Both the position numbers and the translations under genes were made by a program. 64,000 nt of DNA, from the NCBI GenBank assembly GCA_040719455.1, contig JBFDTN010000001.1, positions 682,001-746,000 of the forward strand, read 5' to 3'. The notes under the pieces are model-generated. The model did no database searches and had not been told where the DNA came from. It saw only the letters and a program-made list of their open reading frames with translations. Source of the DNA: Streptococcus pneumoniae. Its GTDB lineage: Bacteria; Bacillota; Bacilli; Lactobacillales; Streptococcaceae. Below, piece after piece: positions 56,928-64,000 of the stretch (its first letter is position 1; every line of letters begins with the position of its first letter).

Positions 56928-57036
56928 GGTGCTGTTAGCATAGCTATTGCCCTAGTCTTTGAGGCTTAGACTTAAGAAATTGGACAAGATGAATGAGCTA
57001 ATAGATGAAACCTAAATGACTCTATATAAAAAATAA
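56928..57036. repeat. Eroded MITE-like sequence before the guaC terminator
   Basis: The stretch ends with GACAAGATGAATGAGCTAAT and AGATGAAACCTAAATGACTCTATA, which follows the right half of the 105-bp MITE (AAGACGAGATAACGACGTAA, TAAATGAAAACTAAATGACTATA) with several mismatches. The left half is not recognisable. Confidence 0.45.
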
Positions 57037-57061
57037 GAGGTTGGAACATTGTTCCAGCCTC
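57037..57061 (-). terminator. Terminator of guaC (repeat-family hairpin)
   Basis: GAGGCTGGAAC and GTTCCAACCTC pair around a 3-nt loop, followed on the minus strand by TTATTTTTTATA. Solo form of the composite-repeat hairpin. Confidence 0.85.
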
Positions 57062-57089
57062 TCTTTTATTTGCTCATTATTTCTACTGA

Positions 57090-58073
57090 TTAGTGGGCAT
57101 CGCCATTCCAAATCGAATTTTTCACAATGACGTAGTCTACATGTTTCAAGCTCGAGATGTCTTTACCACCTGCGTAGGAAATTGAACTTTGAAGATCTTG
57201 CTCCATTTCAATCAAGGTATCTTTTAGATGCCCCTTGGCTGGGAGCAGGATTTTCTTGCCTTCTACGTTTTTATAAGCGCCTTTTTGGTATTCAGAAGCA
57301 GAGCCGTAGTATTCTTTATATTGCTCGCCATCTACTTCAACCGTTTTTCCGGGGCTTTCAATGTGTCCTGCAAAGAGTGAGCCAATCATAACCATGCTTG
57401 CTCCAAAGCGAATAGACTTGGCAATATCACCGTGGGTACGAATACCACCATCTGCGATAATCGGTTTACGCGCAGCTTTAGCACACCAACGAAGCGCAGC
57501 CAACTGCCAACCGCCTGTACCAAAACCTGTTTTAACCTTGGTGATACAGACCTTACCTGGTCCAATGCCGACCTTAGTCGCATCTGCTCCTGCATTTTCC
57601 AATTCACGAACCGCCTCAGGTGTTCCCACATTTCCTGCAATGACAAAGGTATCTGGCAATTCTTTTTTGATATGCTGAATCATTTGAATCACGCTATCGG
57701 CATGACCATGAGCGATGTCAATCGTGATATATTCAGGTGCGTCCTCTTTCAACTGGGTGACAAAGTCATACTCGTAGTCTTTTACCCCAACTGAGATAGA
57801 AGCAATCAAGCCCTTCTCATGCATACGCTTAATAAAAGGAAGCCGACCTGCTTCGTCAAAACGATGCATGATGTAAAAATAGCCATCTTTTGCTAATTGC
57901 TCTGCTACATCCTCATCAATAATGGTTTGCATGTTAGCTGGCACAACAGGCAGTTTAAAGGTATGTTTGCCCAAAGTTACTTGCGTATCCGCTTCTGAAC
58001 GGCTCTTAATGATACATTTATTTGGGATCAATTGAATGTCTTCATAGTCAAAAATAGGGAATTCGTTAAGCAT
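57090..58073 (-). CDS. guaC: GMP reductase
   Basis: GuaC converts GMP to IMP and ammonia with NADPH, rebalancing adenine and guanine pools. The 327-residue protein is a TIM barrel of the IMPDH/GMPR family without CBS domains; the catalytic Cys176 lies in [20 protein letters not shown], and the start [16 protein letters not shown] is typical of the Gram-positive type. It is a single gene with its own promoter. Confidence 0.96.
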   Translation of the reverse strand: MLNEFPIFDYEDIQLIPNKCIIKSRSEADTQVTLGKHTFKLPVVPANMQTIIDEDVAEQLAKDGYFYIMHRFDEAGRLPFIKRMHEKGLIASISVGVKDYEYDFVTQLKEDAPEYITIDIAHGHADSVIQMIQHIKKELPDTFVIAGNVGTPEAVRELENAGADATKVGIGPGKVCITKVKTGFGTGGWQLAALRWCAKAARKPIIADGGIRTHGDIAKSIRFGASMVMIGSLFAGHIESPGKTVEVDGEQYKEYYGSASEYQKGAYKNVEGKKILLPAKGHLKDTLIEMEQDLQSSISYAGGKDISSLKHVDYVIVKNSIWNGDAH

Positions 58074-58149
58074 TTCAGCTCTCCTTTGATTAAAATGACC
58101 TACCTATGCTATTTTGCATCGCTACGCCTTCCTTGACGTTTCCTTAAGA

Positions 58150-58178
58150 ATTATAACACAAAGTCCAGTTTTTGTAAA
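58150..58178 (-). promoter_or_regulatory. guaC promoter
   Basis: -35 TTTACA (58173-58178), 17-bp spacer, -10 TATAAT (58150-58155). The leader of about 70 nt to the ATG shows no obvious riboswitch. Confidence 0.75.
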
Positions 58179-58220
58179 ATTATACCATTATTTTTAAAAT
58201 AAAGTTCGGAAAAAATGAAA

Positions 58221-58507
58221 AGGTTGGAGCAAATGTTTCGACCTCGTTATATTTTTTAGTTCTAACAGTTTGACGCAGTCTTGTCTGGTTTGTAAAACAT
58301 TGATAAACCAACGTTCTATATAGAAGAAGCTAGCGAATTGCTCTTCGCTAGCCCTATTTCCAACCTTTCACAATTCTCAATTGTGAAAGAGCGTCAACTT
58401 GCGGGATATTCACAGTCCAGTGGACTGTGAATACCTGAGCCTAAAAATTGGAAAGCGAAGACTACAAAATCGATTTCTTCGAAATTGCGATTTTTGTCCC
58501 ACTCCCT
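58221..58507 (-). repeat. Composite intergenic repeat, copy D, with three extra palindromes
   Basis: Inverted relative to copies A-C. It begins with the hairpin AGGTTGGAGC/GTTTCGACCT, has GTTCTAACAGTTTGACGCAG, and ends with AATCGATTTCTTCGAAATTGCG and GTCCCACTCCC. Between these lie three perfect inverted repeats in a row: GCTAGCGAA/TTCGCTAGC (about 58330-58353), CTTTCACAATT/AATTGTGAAAG (about 58366-58390), and TATTCACAGTCCA/TGGACTGTGAATA (about 58407-58433). It lies just beyond the stop of the ClC gene. No gene seen in the 430-bp gap. Confidence 0.65.
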
Positions 58508-60050
58508 ACAATAACAAGTCTTTGACAGATCCAATCTGGGATTTTGGAATGACTAAGCAAATCATATCTCCTAGGTATAGATGGGTGCTACCGTTCACCG
58601 TCTGGGATTTTCCTTGGTGAATTTGCATGGTGATTAACACATCACTCGGCAAATCCAACTCATGCACTTGTTTGCCTGCAATCTTTTCAGAAACAGGAAT
58701 TTCAATCAAGGTCGTCTCTCCACTTTCTTCCATATCCTCTGGTAGCATTTTCTCAAGCATAGCTTCATAAATCGGTGTCCCTTTTAACACATCCATGACA
58801 ATATAAGCAACTAAGGTTACCAAACCAAGGGGCATCAAATTTCGAATATCGCCGACCATTTCTGTCACCAAAATCATGGCTGTCAAAGGCGCTTTTGAAA
58901 TCGCACCAAAATAGCCACTCATGCCTAAAATGATAAAAATTGGGATTTGTTCTTGAGAAATGAAGCCAAAGAGCGCAAATCCTTGCCCGACAATAGCTCC
59001 TAGGAGCGACCCCAGAGTCAACATGGGCAGGAAAATTCCTCCTGGAAAGCCACTTCCGTAGCTGATCATACTCCATATAAAACGAACCACAAAATAGATG
59101 AGCAAGGTTATTAGCAAGTAAGATTGATCTGTCAAGGATAAAATCAACTCATGCCCACCTCCTAAAAGCTCCGGCGCTAGATAGCCAATCGGCACAATAG
59201 CAAGGCAAGCAAGAAGAGGATAGCTATTTGAAGAAAGATGGAAAACCTTTCCGAGCCATGCATACCAATCTCCTATTTGAAGGATAACTTTATGATAGAA
59301 AAATCCTGCCAAACCAAGGAAAAGTCCAAAGCCGATAAGAAGCCAATATTTCCCCAAAGCTAAGGCTGGCAAGTCATCTGGCATCTCTAACACTGGATCC
59401 AAGCCAAACATCCAAAGAGAAACGACATTTGCCGTCAAACTAGCCGCCAAGGTCGAAACCCAGAAGAATCGTGAAAAATGATGGTAGATTTCTTCAACGA
59501 CAAAAAGAAGTCCTGCAATCGGTGCATTAAAGGCGGCAGAAAGTCCAGCTGCTGCTCCACTTGCAATCAACGAGCGCTCCTCAACAGGGCTAAGTCCAAG
59601 CTGTTTTGCCACGCCTTTTCCAGTCATAGCACCAAGCTGAATACTAGGTCCTTCTCTTCCTAGCATCAGACCACTCCCAATCGCTAGCATGCCTAGAAGG
59701 TATTTTTTCCAGAGAATGCTCCACCATGATGAGGACATGAGTCCTTTTAACTCCGCCTCAATCTGCGGAATTCCTGAGCCTTTGATTTGCTTTTCATTCT
59801 CGAGCAAATACTTCGCAATCAGACAAATCAAGAGGTAAAAAGCCACAATAACAATAAGCCATAGAGAATTGCTCCCGCTCTTTTGATACAGCTCTTTTAC
59901 TTGATGAAAAATCAGCCCAATCCCTAAGCGAAAAGTAGAAACCACACCTCCAACTACTAAACCAACCAATATTCCCCTAACAACTTGCAATAAAATTGAA
60001 CTGGATAAAAAGGCAAATTCCCTCCGACTGACAGACTCTCCTTGTTTCAT
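58506..60050 (-). CDS. ClC-family chloride channel/antiporter with C-terminal TrkA-C domain
   Basis: This 514-residue ClC protein has the three anion-selectivity motifs: KGSGIPQIEAEL, GREGPSIQLG with the gating Glu, and GSGFPGGIFLPML. The gating Glu suggests a Cl-/H+ antiporter rather than an open channel; the CLC-F fluoride pattern is not seen. About ten membrane helices are followed from about residue 440 by a TrkA-C (RCK-C) regulatory domain (IPVSEKIAGKQVHELDLPSD and following). Likely role is pH or ionic homeostasis in the cytoplasmic membrane. It lies downstream of the pst operon but is separated from it by the phoU terminator. Confidence 0.93.
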   Translation of the reverse strand: MKQGESVSRREFAFLSSSILLQVVRGILVGLVVGGVVSTFRLGIGLIFHQVKELYQKSGSNSLWLIVIVAFYLLICLIAKYLLENEKQIKGSGIPQIEAELKGLMSSSWWSILWKKYLLGMLAIGSGLMLGREGPSIQLGAMTGKGVAKQLGLSPVEERSLIASGAAAGLSAAFNAPIAGLLFVVEEIYHHFSRFFWVSTLAASLTANVVSLWMFGLDPVLEMPDDLPALALGKYWLLIGFGLFLGLAGFFYHKVILQIGDWYAWLGKVFHLSSNSYPLLACLAIVPIGYLAPELLGGGHELILSLTDQSYLLITLLIYFVVRFIWSMISYGSGFPGGIFLPMLTLGSLLGAIVGQGFALFGFISQEQIPIFIILGMSGYFGAISKAPLTAMILVTEMVGDIRNLMPLGLVTLVAYIVMDVLKGTPIYEAMLEKMLPEDMEESGETTLIEIPVSEKIAGKQVHELDLPSDVLITMQIHQGKSQTVNGSTHLYLGDMICLVIPKSQIGSVKDLLL

Positions 60051-60114
60051 AGCACACTCCTCATATTTTCTAGTTCTATTTTAGCATAAAGAGAATCACT
60101 TTTCGAGTAAAAAA

Positions 60115-60147
60115 AGAAAGAGGTCAGGGACTTTTGTCCCAACCTCT
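60115..60147 (-). terminator. Terminator of the pst-phoU operon (repeat-family hairpin)
   Basis: GAGGTTGGGAC and GTCCCTGACCTC arms (60120-60146), followed on the minus strand by TTTCTTTTTTT, directly after the phoU stop. Solo member of the same hairpin family. Confidence 0.88.
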
Positions 60148-60801
60148 TTACATTTCAACAATTTTTCCTGTTTCAAAGTAAACAACCCATTCACAGATGT
60201 TTTTCGCATAATCCCCAATGCGTTCCAAATAAGAAATGACTTCAAAATAATCACGACCAGTCACAACAAGTTCTGGATTAGCCTTGATTTCTTCGGTGGC
60301 TAGATCTCTTATTGTATCAAAGTAAGCATTGATTTTTTCATCCATCACAGCTACTTCATAAGCTTGGTCCGCATTGCCATTTAAGTAAAGATTGAGTGTT
60401 TCTTCAACAAAATTTTTGACTTCGCGTCCCATCTTGCTGATCTCTTCTTCTACTGACTTAATGCGCATTTCACCCTTCATTCGGATGGTTGCTTTGGCGA
60501 TAGACACGGCATGATCTCCCATGCGCTCTAAATCGCTGCTGGCTTTCAAGATGGTAATCACCGTCCGCAAATCTTGTGAGACTGGCTGTTGTAAAGCAAT
60601 GATTTCTAGTGATTTTTTCTCCAGTTTCATCTCGTATTCATTGACATCAGTATCATCAGCGATGACTTCCTGCGCCAATTCGCGGTCATGCGAGACAAAG
60701 GCACGCACGGTGCGATTGATTTGTGAGAGAACTTCATTTCCCATCGCGTAGAATTGGTTATCTAGCTTTTCTAGTTCTTCTTCAAATTGTGTTCGTAACA
60801 T
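60148..60801 (-). CDS. phoU: Phosphate-transport accessory/regulatory protein PhoU
   Basis: PhoU is a cytoplasmic metal-binding helical protein that damps Pst activity and signals phosphate status to the PhoR-like kinase. The 217-residue protein consists of two PhoU three-helix repeats, each with the E/D-R-x-x-D metal motif (SDLERMGDHAVSIAKA and SYLERIGDYAKNICEW). Last gene of pstC-pstA-pstB-pstB-phoU; 14 bp after pstB2. Confidence 0.95.
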   Translation of the reverse strand: MLRTQFEEELEKLDNQFYAMGNEVLSQINRTVRAFVSHDRELAQEVIADDTDVNEYEMKLEKKSLEIIALQQPVSQDLRTVITILKASSDLERMGDHAVSIAKATIRMKGEMRIKSVEEEISKMGREVKNFVEETLNLYLNGNADQAYEVAVMDEKINAYFDTIRDLATEEIKANPELVVTGRDYFEVISYLERIGDYAKNICEWVVYFETGKIVEM

Positions 60802-60815
60802 AATGGTAGTTCCTT

Positions 60816-61574
60816 TTATCCAAATTTTCCTGTGATGTATTCTTCTGTTTCCTTGTGGCGAGGATTGAGGAAGACTTCTTTCGTGCTATTGTACTCAATC
60901 AAATTGCCTCCTAGGAAAAAGCCTGTTCGGTCAGAAATCCGTGAAGCTTGCTGCATAGAGCGCGTCACCAAGACCATCGTGTACTTGTCCTTTAAGCCAT
61001 ATAAGGTTTCTTCAATCTTTCCTGCTGAAATTGGATCCAGCGCTGATGTTGGCTCATCTAATAAAATGATTTTAGGACTGGTCGCAAGAACCCGTGCCAC
61101 ACAAACCCGCTGCTGCTGACCTCCTGACAAACCAATGGCTGAATCATGCAAGCGATCCTTCACCTCATCCCAAATGGACGCCCCAATCAAGGACGTTTCA
61201 ACCGCTTCATCTAAAATCTGCTTGTCTTTCACCCCATTGATCCGCAAGCCATAGACGACATTTTCGTAGATAGTCATTGGGAAAGGATTGGGCTGTTGGA
61301 AAACCATGCCAATTTCCTTACGCAAATCCACCGTATCCGTCCGTGGACTGTAAATATTGTGTCCATTGTAGTCAATCGCTCCAGTCAAGGTCACTTCAGG
61401 ATTCAAATCTCCCATACGGTTAATCGACCGCAATAGTGTTGATTTTCCAGAACCTGACGGACCAATTAGAGCCGTGATTTCATTCGGATAAAAATCAATG
61501 GAAACATTGTTTAAAGCCTTTTTCTTATTGTAATAAACAGACAAGTCTTTGACTTGTAAAATCGGTGCTGTCAT
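60816..61574 (-). CDS. pstB2: Phosphate ABC transporter ATPase, second copy
   Basis: One of two PstB ATPases, 252 residues from the ATG at 61574 (GAAAGGAAC site). Walker [10 protein letters not shown] (38-46), signature LSGGQQQR (149-156) and Walker [13 protein letters not shown] (169-180) are intact. The H-loop reads [10 protein letters not shown]: the switch His is replaced by Arg205, whereas the first copy has VTHNMQQA. The two ATPases share roughly half of their residues by eye. Tandem pstB genes are normal in streptococci. With the His change this subunit may be impaired in hydrolysis and work as a heterodimer with PstB1. Confidence 0.93.
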   Translation of the reverse strand: MTAPILQVKDLSVYYNKKKALNNVSIDFYPNEITALIGPSGSGKSTLLRSINRMGDLNPEVTLTGAIDYNGHNIYSPRTDTVDLRKEIGMVFQQPNPFPMTIYENVVYGLRINGVKDKQILDEAVETSLIGASIWDEVKDRLHDSAIGLSGGQQQRVCVARVLATSPKIILLDEPTSALDPISAGKIEETLYGLKDKYTMVLVTRSMQQASRISDRTGFFLGGNLIEYNSTKEVFLNPRHKETEEYITGKFG

Positions 61575-61586
61575 CAAAGTTCCTTT

Positions 61587-62390
61587 CTATCCAAAATGTC
61601 CTGACACATAGTCGTTGGTTGATTGTAGTTTGGCATTTTGGAAGATATTAGCTGTCTTATCATACTCAATCAAATCTCCCAAGTAGAAGAAGGCTGTATA
61701 GTCGCTCGCACGAGCTGCTTGTTGCATATTGTGGGTCACGATGATAATGGTGTAGTTCTTCTTCAACTCAAACATGGTTTCTTCCAGCTGCATGGTCGCA
61801 ATTGGATCCAACGCTGAAGCTGGCTCATCCATAAGCAAAATCTCAGGTTTGACTGAAATAGCACGGGCGATACACAAGCGTTGCTGCTGCCCACCTGATA
61901 AGGTCAGAGCAGACTTGTGAAGATCGTCTTTGACCTGATCCCAGAGGGCTGCTTGCTTGAGGGATGTTTCGACAATCTCATCGAGCACTTTTTTATCCTT
62001 GACCCCTGCACGTTCATGGGCAAAAGTGATATTGCGGTAGATGGACTTCGCAAAGGGATTGGGACGTTGAAAGACCATGCCGATGTGCTTGCGCATCTCA
62101 TAGACATTGATTTCAGGTCGGTTGACATCCACTCCTTCATAGAGAATTTCCCCAGTCACCTTGGCAATGTCAATCGTGTCATTCATGCGGTTCAAACTCC
62201 GCAGATAGGTTGACTTCCCAGATCCTGAAGGCCCAATCAAGGCTGTAATTTTATTTTTTTCAAACTGCATATCAACGCCCTTAATGGATTCTTTCGCGCC
62301 ATAGTAGACATGCAAATCTTTTGTTTCTAGGGCGATTTTCTCCTGAGGAAAGGTGATGATATGCTTTTCATTCCAATTATATTCTGCCAT
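61587..62390 (-). CDS. pstB1: Phosphate ABC transporter ATPase, first copy
   Basis: This 267-residue ATPase energises phosphate import through PstC/PstA. Walker [10 protein letters not shown] (53-61), signature [14 protein letters not shown], Walker [14 protein letters not shown] and H-loop [13 protein letters not shown] are all canonical. A 15-residue N-terminal extension ([16 protein letters not shown]) distinguishes it from the second copy. AGAGGAGAAAAA gives a strong ribosome site. Located between pstA and pstB2. Confidence 0.95.
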   Translation of the reverse strand: MAEYNWNEKHIITFPQEKIALETKDLHVYYGAKESIKGVDMQFEKNKITALIGPSGSGKSTYLRSLNRMNDTIDIAKVTGEILYEGVDVNRPEINVYEMRKHIGMVFQRPNPFAKSIYRNITFAHERAGVKDKKVLDEIVETSLKQAALWDQVKDDLHKSALTLSGGQQQRLCIARAISVKPEILLMDEPASALDPIATMQLEETMFELKKNYTIIIVTHNMQQAARASDYTAFFYLGDLIEYDKTANIFQNAKLQSTNDYVSGHFG

Positions 62391-62405
62391 TTTTTCTCCT
62401 CTAGT

Positions 62406-63293
62406 TTAGGCTGCAGATGTTAATTTCGCATGCAATTTCTTACCGATATAGCGTGCAGACACGTTGAAAATCAAGATGAAAATCAAGAGAATAGCTGCAC
62501 TACCAGCAGAAACCTGAGTCGCGTCTGGAATGGTTCCTTCGCTGTTGACCTTCCAGATATGGACTGCAAGTGTTTCTGACTGACGGAAAATCGAAATCGG
62601 GCTGGTCACGCTCAGCGGATTCCAGTTAGACCAGTCAAGAGCTGGCGCAGATTGACCCGCTGTATAGATGAGCGCTGCTGCTTCCCCGAAAATACGACCA
62701 GAAGCAAGAACAATCCCTGTCACAATCCCTGGAAGGGCTTCGGGGATGACCACATGAAAGACTGTTTCCCAACGAGAAATGCCAAGAGCAAGTCCTGCCT
62801 CACGCTGGGTATGGTGAACATGGCGCAGACTATCTTCAACATTACGAGTCATTTGTGGCAAGTTAAAGACCGTTAAGGCTAAGGCACCTGATAGGATTGA
62901 AAATCCATACTGGAACTGCACAACGAAAATCAAATAGCCAAACAAACCAACAACGACAGACGGCAAGGAAGACAAAATCTCAATACAGGTCCGCACAAAG
63001 TTCGTCAAACGACCTTTTTTAGCATACTCCGCCAGATAAATCCCTGCTCCCATTGAAAGAGGGACAGAAATCAAGAGCGTAATGACAAGTAGGAAAAAGG
63101 AATTATAAAGCTGAATCCCAATCCCTCCGCCTGCCTGATAGGAAGACGATTTGCCAGTCAAGAATGACCAGCTGACATGCGGTAGACCGCGCAATAAGAT
63201 ATAGAGAATGAGGGAAGTCAAGATTGCAACAATGATACCTGCAATGGAATACAAGATTCCAGTCGCCAATTTATCCACTTTTTTAGCGTGCAT
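62406..63293 (-). CDS. pstA: Phosphate ABC transporter permease PstA
   Basis: This 295-residue membrane protein has six helices of the binding-protein-dependent permease type. The cytoplasmic EAA loop is EAGLALGISRWETVFHVVIPEALPG (shown as two adjacent parts: EAGLALGIS and VIPEALPG). It pairs with PstC to form the phosphate channel. Its start overlaps the pstC stop by 11 bp. Confidence 0.95.
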   Translation of the reverse strand: MHAKKVDKLATGILYSIAGIIVAILTSLILYILLRGLPHVSWSFLTGKSSSYQAGGGIGIQLYNSFFLLVITLLISVPLSMGAGIYLAEYAKKGRLTNFVRTCIEILSSLPSVVVGLFGYLIFVVQFQYGFSILSGALALTVFNLPQMTRNVEDSLRHVHHTQREAGLALGISRWETVFHVVIPEALPGIVTGIVLASGRIFGEAAALIYTAGQSAPALDWSNWNPLSVTSPISIFRQSETLAVHIWKVNSEGTIPDATQVSAGSAAILLIFILIFNVSARYIGKKLHAKLTSAA

Positions 63294-64000
63294 AGTTTCT
63301 CTTCCTTTCTCTTGTAATAAATTTCATAATCAAGTTAAAGACTAGGCTCATCAACAATAGGACGAGGGCTAGTGACCAAAGGACATTGTTTTGCACCGTA
63401 CCCATAACGGTATTTCCGATTCCCATAGTCAGGACAGATGTCAGGGTCGCGGCTGGGGTAGTTAGAGAAGTTGGTACAACAGCTGAATTACCCACGACCA
63501 TTTGAATAGCAAGGGCTTCACCGAAGGCCCGCGCCATTCCAAAGACCACTGCTGTAAAAATACCTGACTTAGCAGCATGGAGCGTTACGCGCCAAATGGT
63601 TTGCCAACGAGTAGCTCCCATAGCAAGGCTAGCTTCTCGGTAATGACGAGGGACAGCCCGCAAGCTATCGACTGTCATAAAGGTCACAGTCGGCAAAATC
63701 ATGACAAAGAGGACAAAGACCCCTGACAGAATCCCAAACCCTGTACCACCAACGATGGAGCGAACAAAAGGTACCACGACCTGTAAACCGATAAAGCCGT
63801 ACACAACAGACGGAATACCAACCAAAAGCTCAATAACTGGTTGCAGGATTTTTGCCCCATACTTAGGCGATACTTCTGTCATAAAGACCGCTGCACCAAT
63901 TGCAAACGGTGTTGCAATAAGGGCAGATAAAATGGTCACGATGAAGGATCCTGCAATCATCGGAAAGGCACCGAAGGACTTAATGGCTGGTTTCCAAGTA
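63283..64000 (-). CDS. pstC: Phosphate ABC transporter permease PstC (5' part outside window)
   Basis: The frame is open to the window edge; the ATG at 63960 is internal, since codons upstream (WKPAIKSFGAFP) continue the typical PstC sequence. The visible 238 residues contain membrane helices and the EAA loop EASLAMGATRWQTIWRV. The N-terminus and, presumably, pstS lie beyond 64000. First permease of the Pst system. Confidence 0.94.
   Translation of the reverse strand, partial: TWKPAIKSFGAFPMIAGSFIVTILSALIATPFAIGAAVFMTEVSPKYGAKILQPVIELLVGIPSVVYGFIGLQVVVPFVRSIVGGTGFGILSGVFVLFVMILPTVTFMTVDSLRAVPRHYREASLAMGATRWQTIWRVTLHAAKSGIFTAVVFGMARAFGEALAIQMVVGNSAVVPTSLTTPAATLTSVLTMGIGNTVMGTVQNNVLWSLALVLLLMSLVFNLIMKFITRERKRNYAR

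Overview
The window is a stretch of chromosome from a low-GC Gram-positive coccus, almost certainly a Streptococcus. Genus-level evidence: the gene order pyrR-pyrP-pyrB-carA-carB behind a PyrR attenuator, proB-proA-proC, LysR-lspA-rluD, rplU-prp-rpmA, dnaG-rpoD followed by a SufT/MIP18-type gene, split coaB and coaC next to panT, and pstC-A-B-B-phoU. Several of these blocks follow pneumococcal/viridans gene order as I remember it. I cannot fix the species. Extended -10 promoters (TGnTATAAT) are common, which also fits streptococci. No rRNA, tRNA or CRISPR was seen.

Layout. 0-5 kb (minus strand): 5' part of a HAD-type lipoprotein behind a structured leader; then an operon of a heterodimeric ABC exporter and a ROK kinase. 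5.2-9.5 kb: a MerR regulator with a cupin and a decayed carboxymuconolactone decarboxylase remnant, a lone ATP-cone protein, dapA-asd, and an NAD(P)-binding protein gene whose 5' end is replaced by a 105-bp mobile repeat. 9.5-16 kb: beta-glucoside PTS plus phospho-beta-glucosidase, then an MFS transporter and cyclophilin-like protein divergent from a LysR gene. 16-17.3 kb: an IS30-family element and a free-standing structured small RNA that I could not name. 17.3-21.3 kb: GNAT, HExxH protein, lipoprotein, a broken membrane-protein gene, fhs. 21.4-25.5 kb (plus strand): coaB-coaC-panT, phosphoglucomutase, thioredoxin-like protein. 25.8-33.8 kb: sufT-like gene, rpoD, dnaG, mscL, pepN, ferredoxin-NADP reductase. 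33.8-34.9 kb: second IS30 copy, killed by one nonsense codon. 35-42.5 kb: pyrimidine operon. 42.5-56.4 kb: PhnA, proline operon, AgcS symporter, rluD, lspA, LysR, GNAT, ribosomal proteins L27/L21 with the Prp protease, alpha/beta hydrolase, thiI and a cysteine desulfurase. 56.5-64 kb: small anchored Ser/Thr-rich protein, guaC, a ClC-type channel and the Pst phosphate transporter, cut at pstC by the window edge.

Most genes are core metabolism: lysine/threonine/methionine branch (asd, dapA), one-carbon (fhs), CoA supply (panT, coaB, coaC), UMP and carbamoyl phosphate (pyr/car), proline (pro), sulfur transfer (thiI plus desulfurase), GMP salvage (guaC) and phosphate uptake (pst). The less ordinary material is non-coding: a structured leader at 411-498, an unnamed pseudoknotted RNA at 17106-17242, a foldback element that separates carB from its Shine-Dalgarno, eight degenerate ~48-bp tandem repeats after rpoD, two copies plus relics of a 105-bp MITE, and a family of composite intergenic repeats whose end hairpins double as terminators. 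I found no clear novel multi-gene defence or mobile system; the RNA at 17.1 kb and the carA-carB foldback are the best candidates for undescribed biology.
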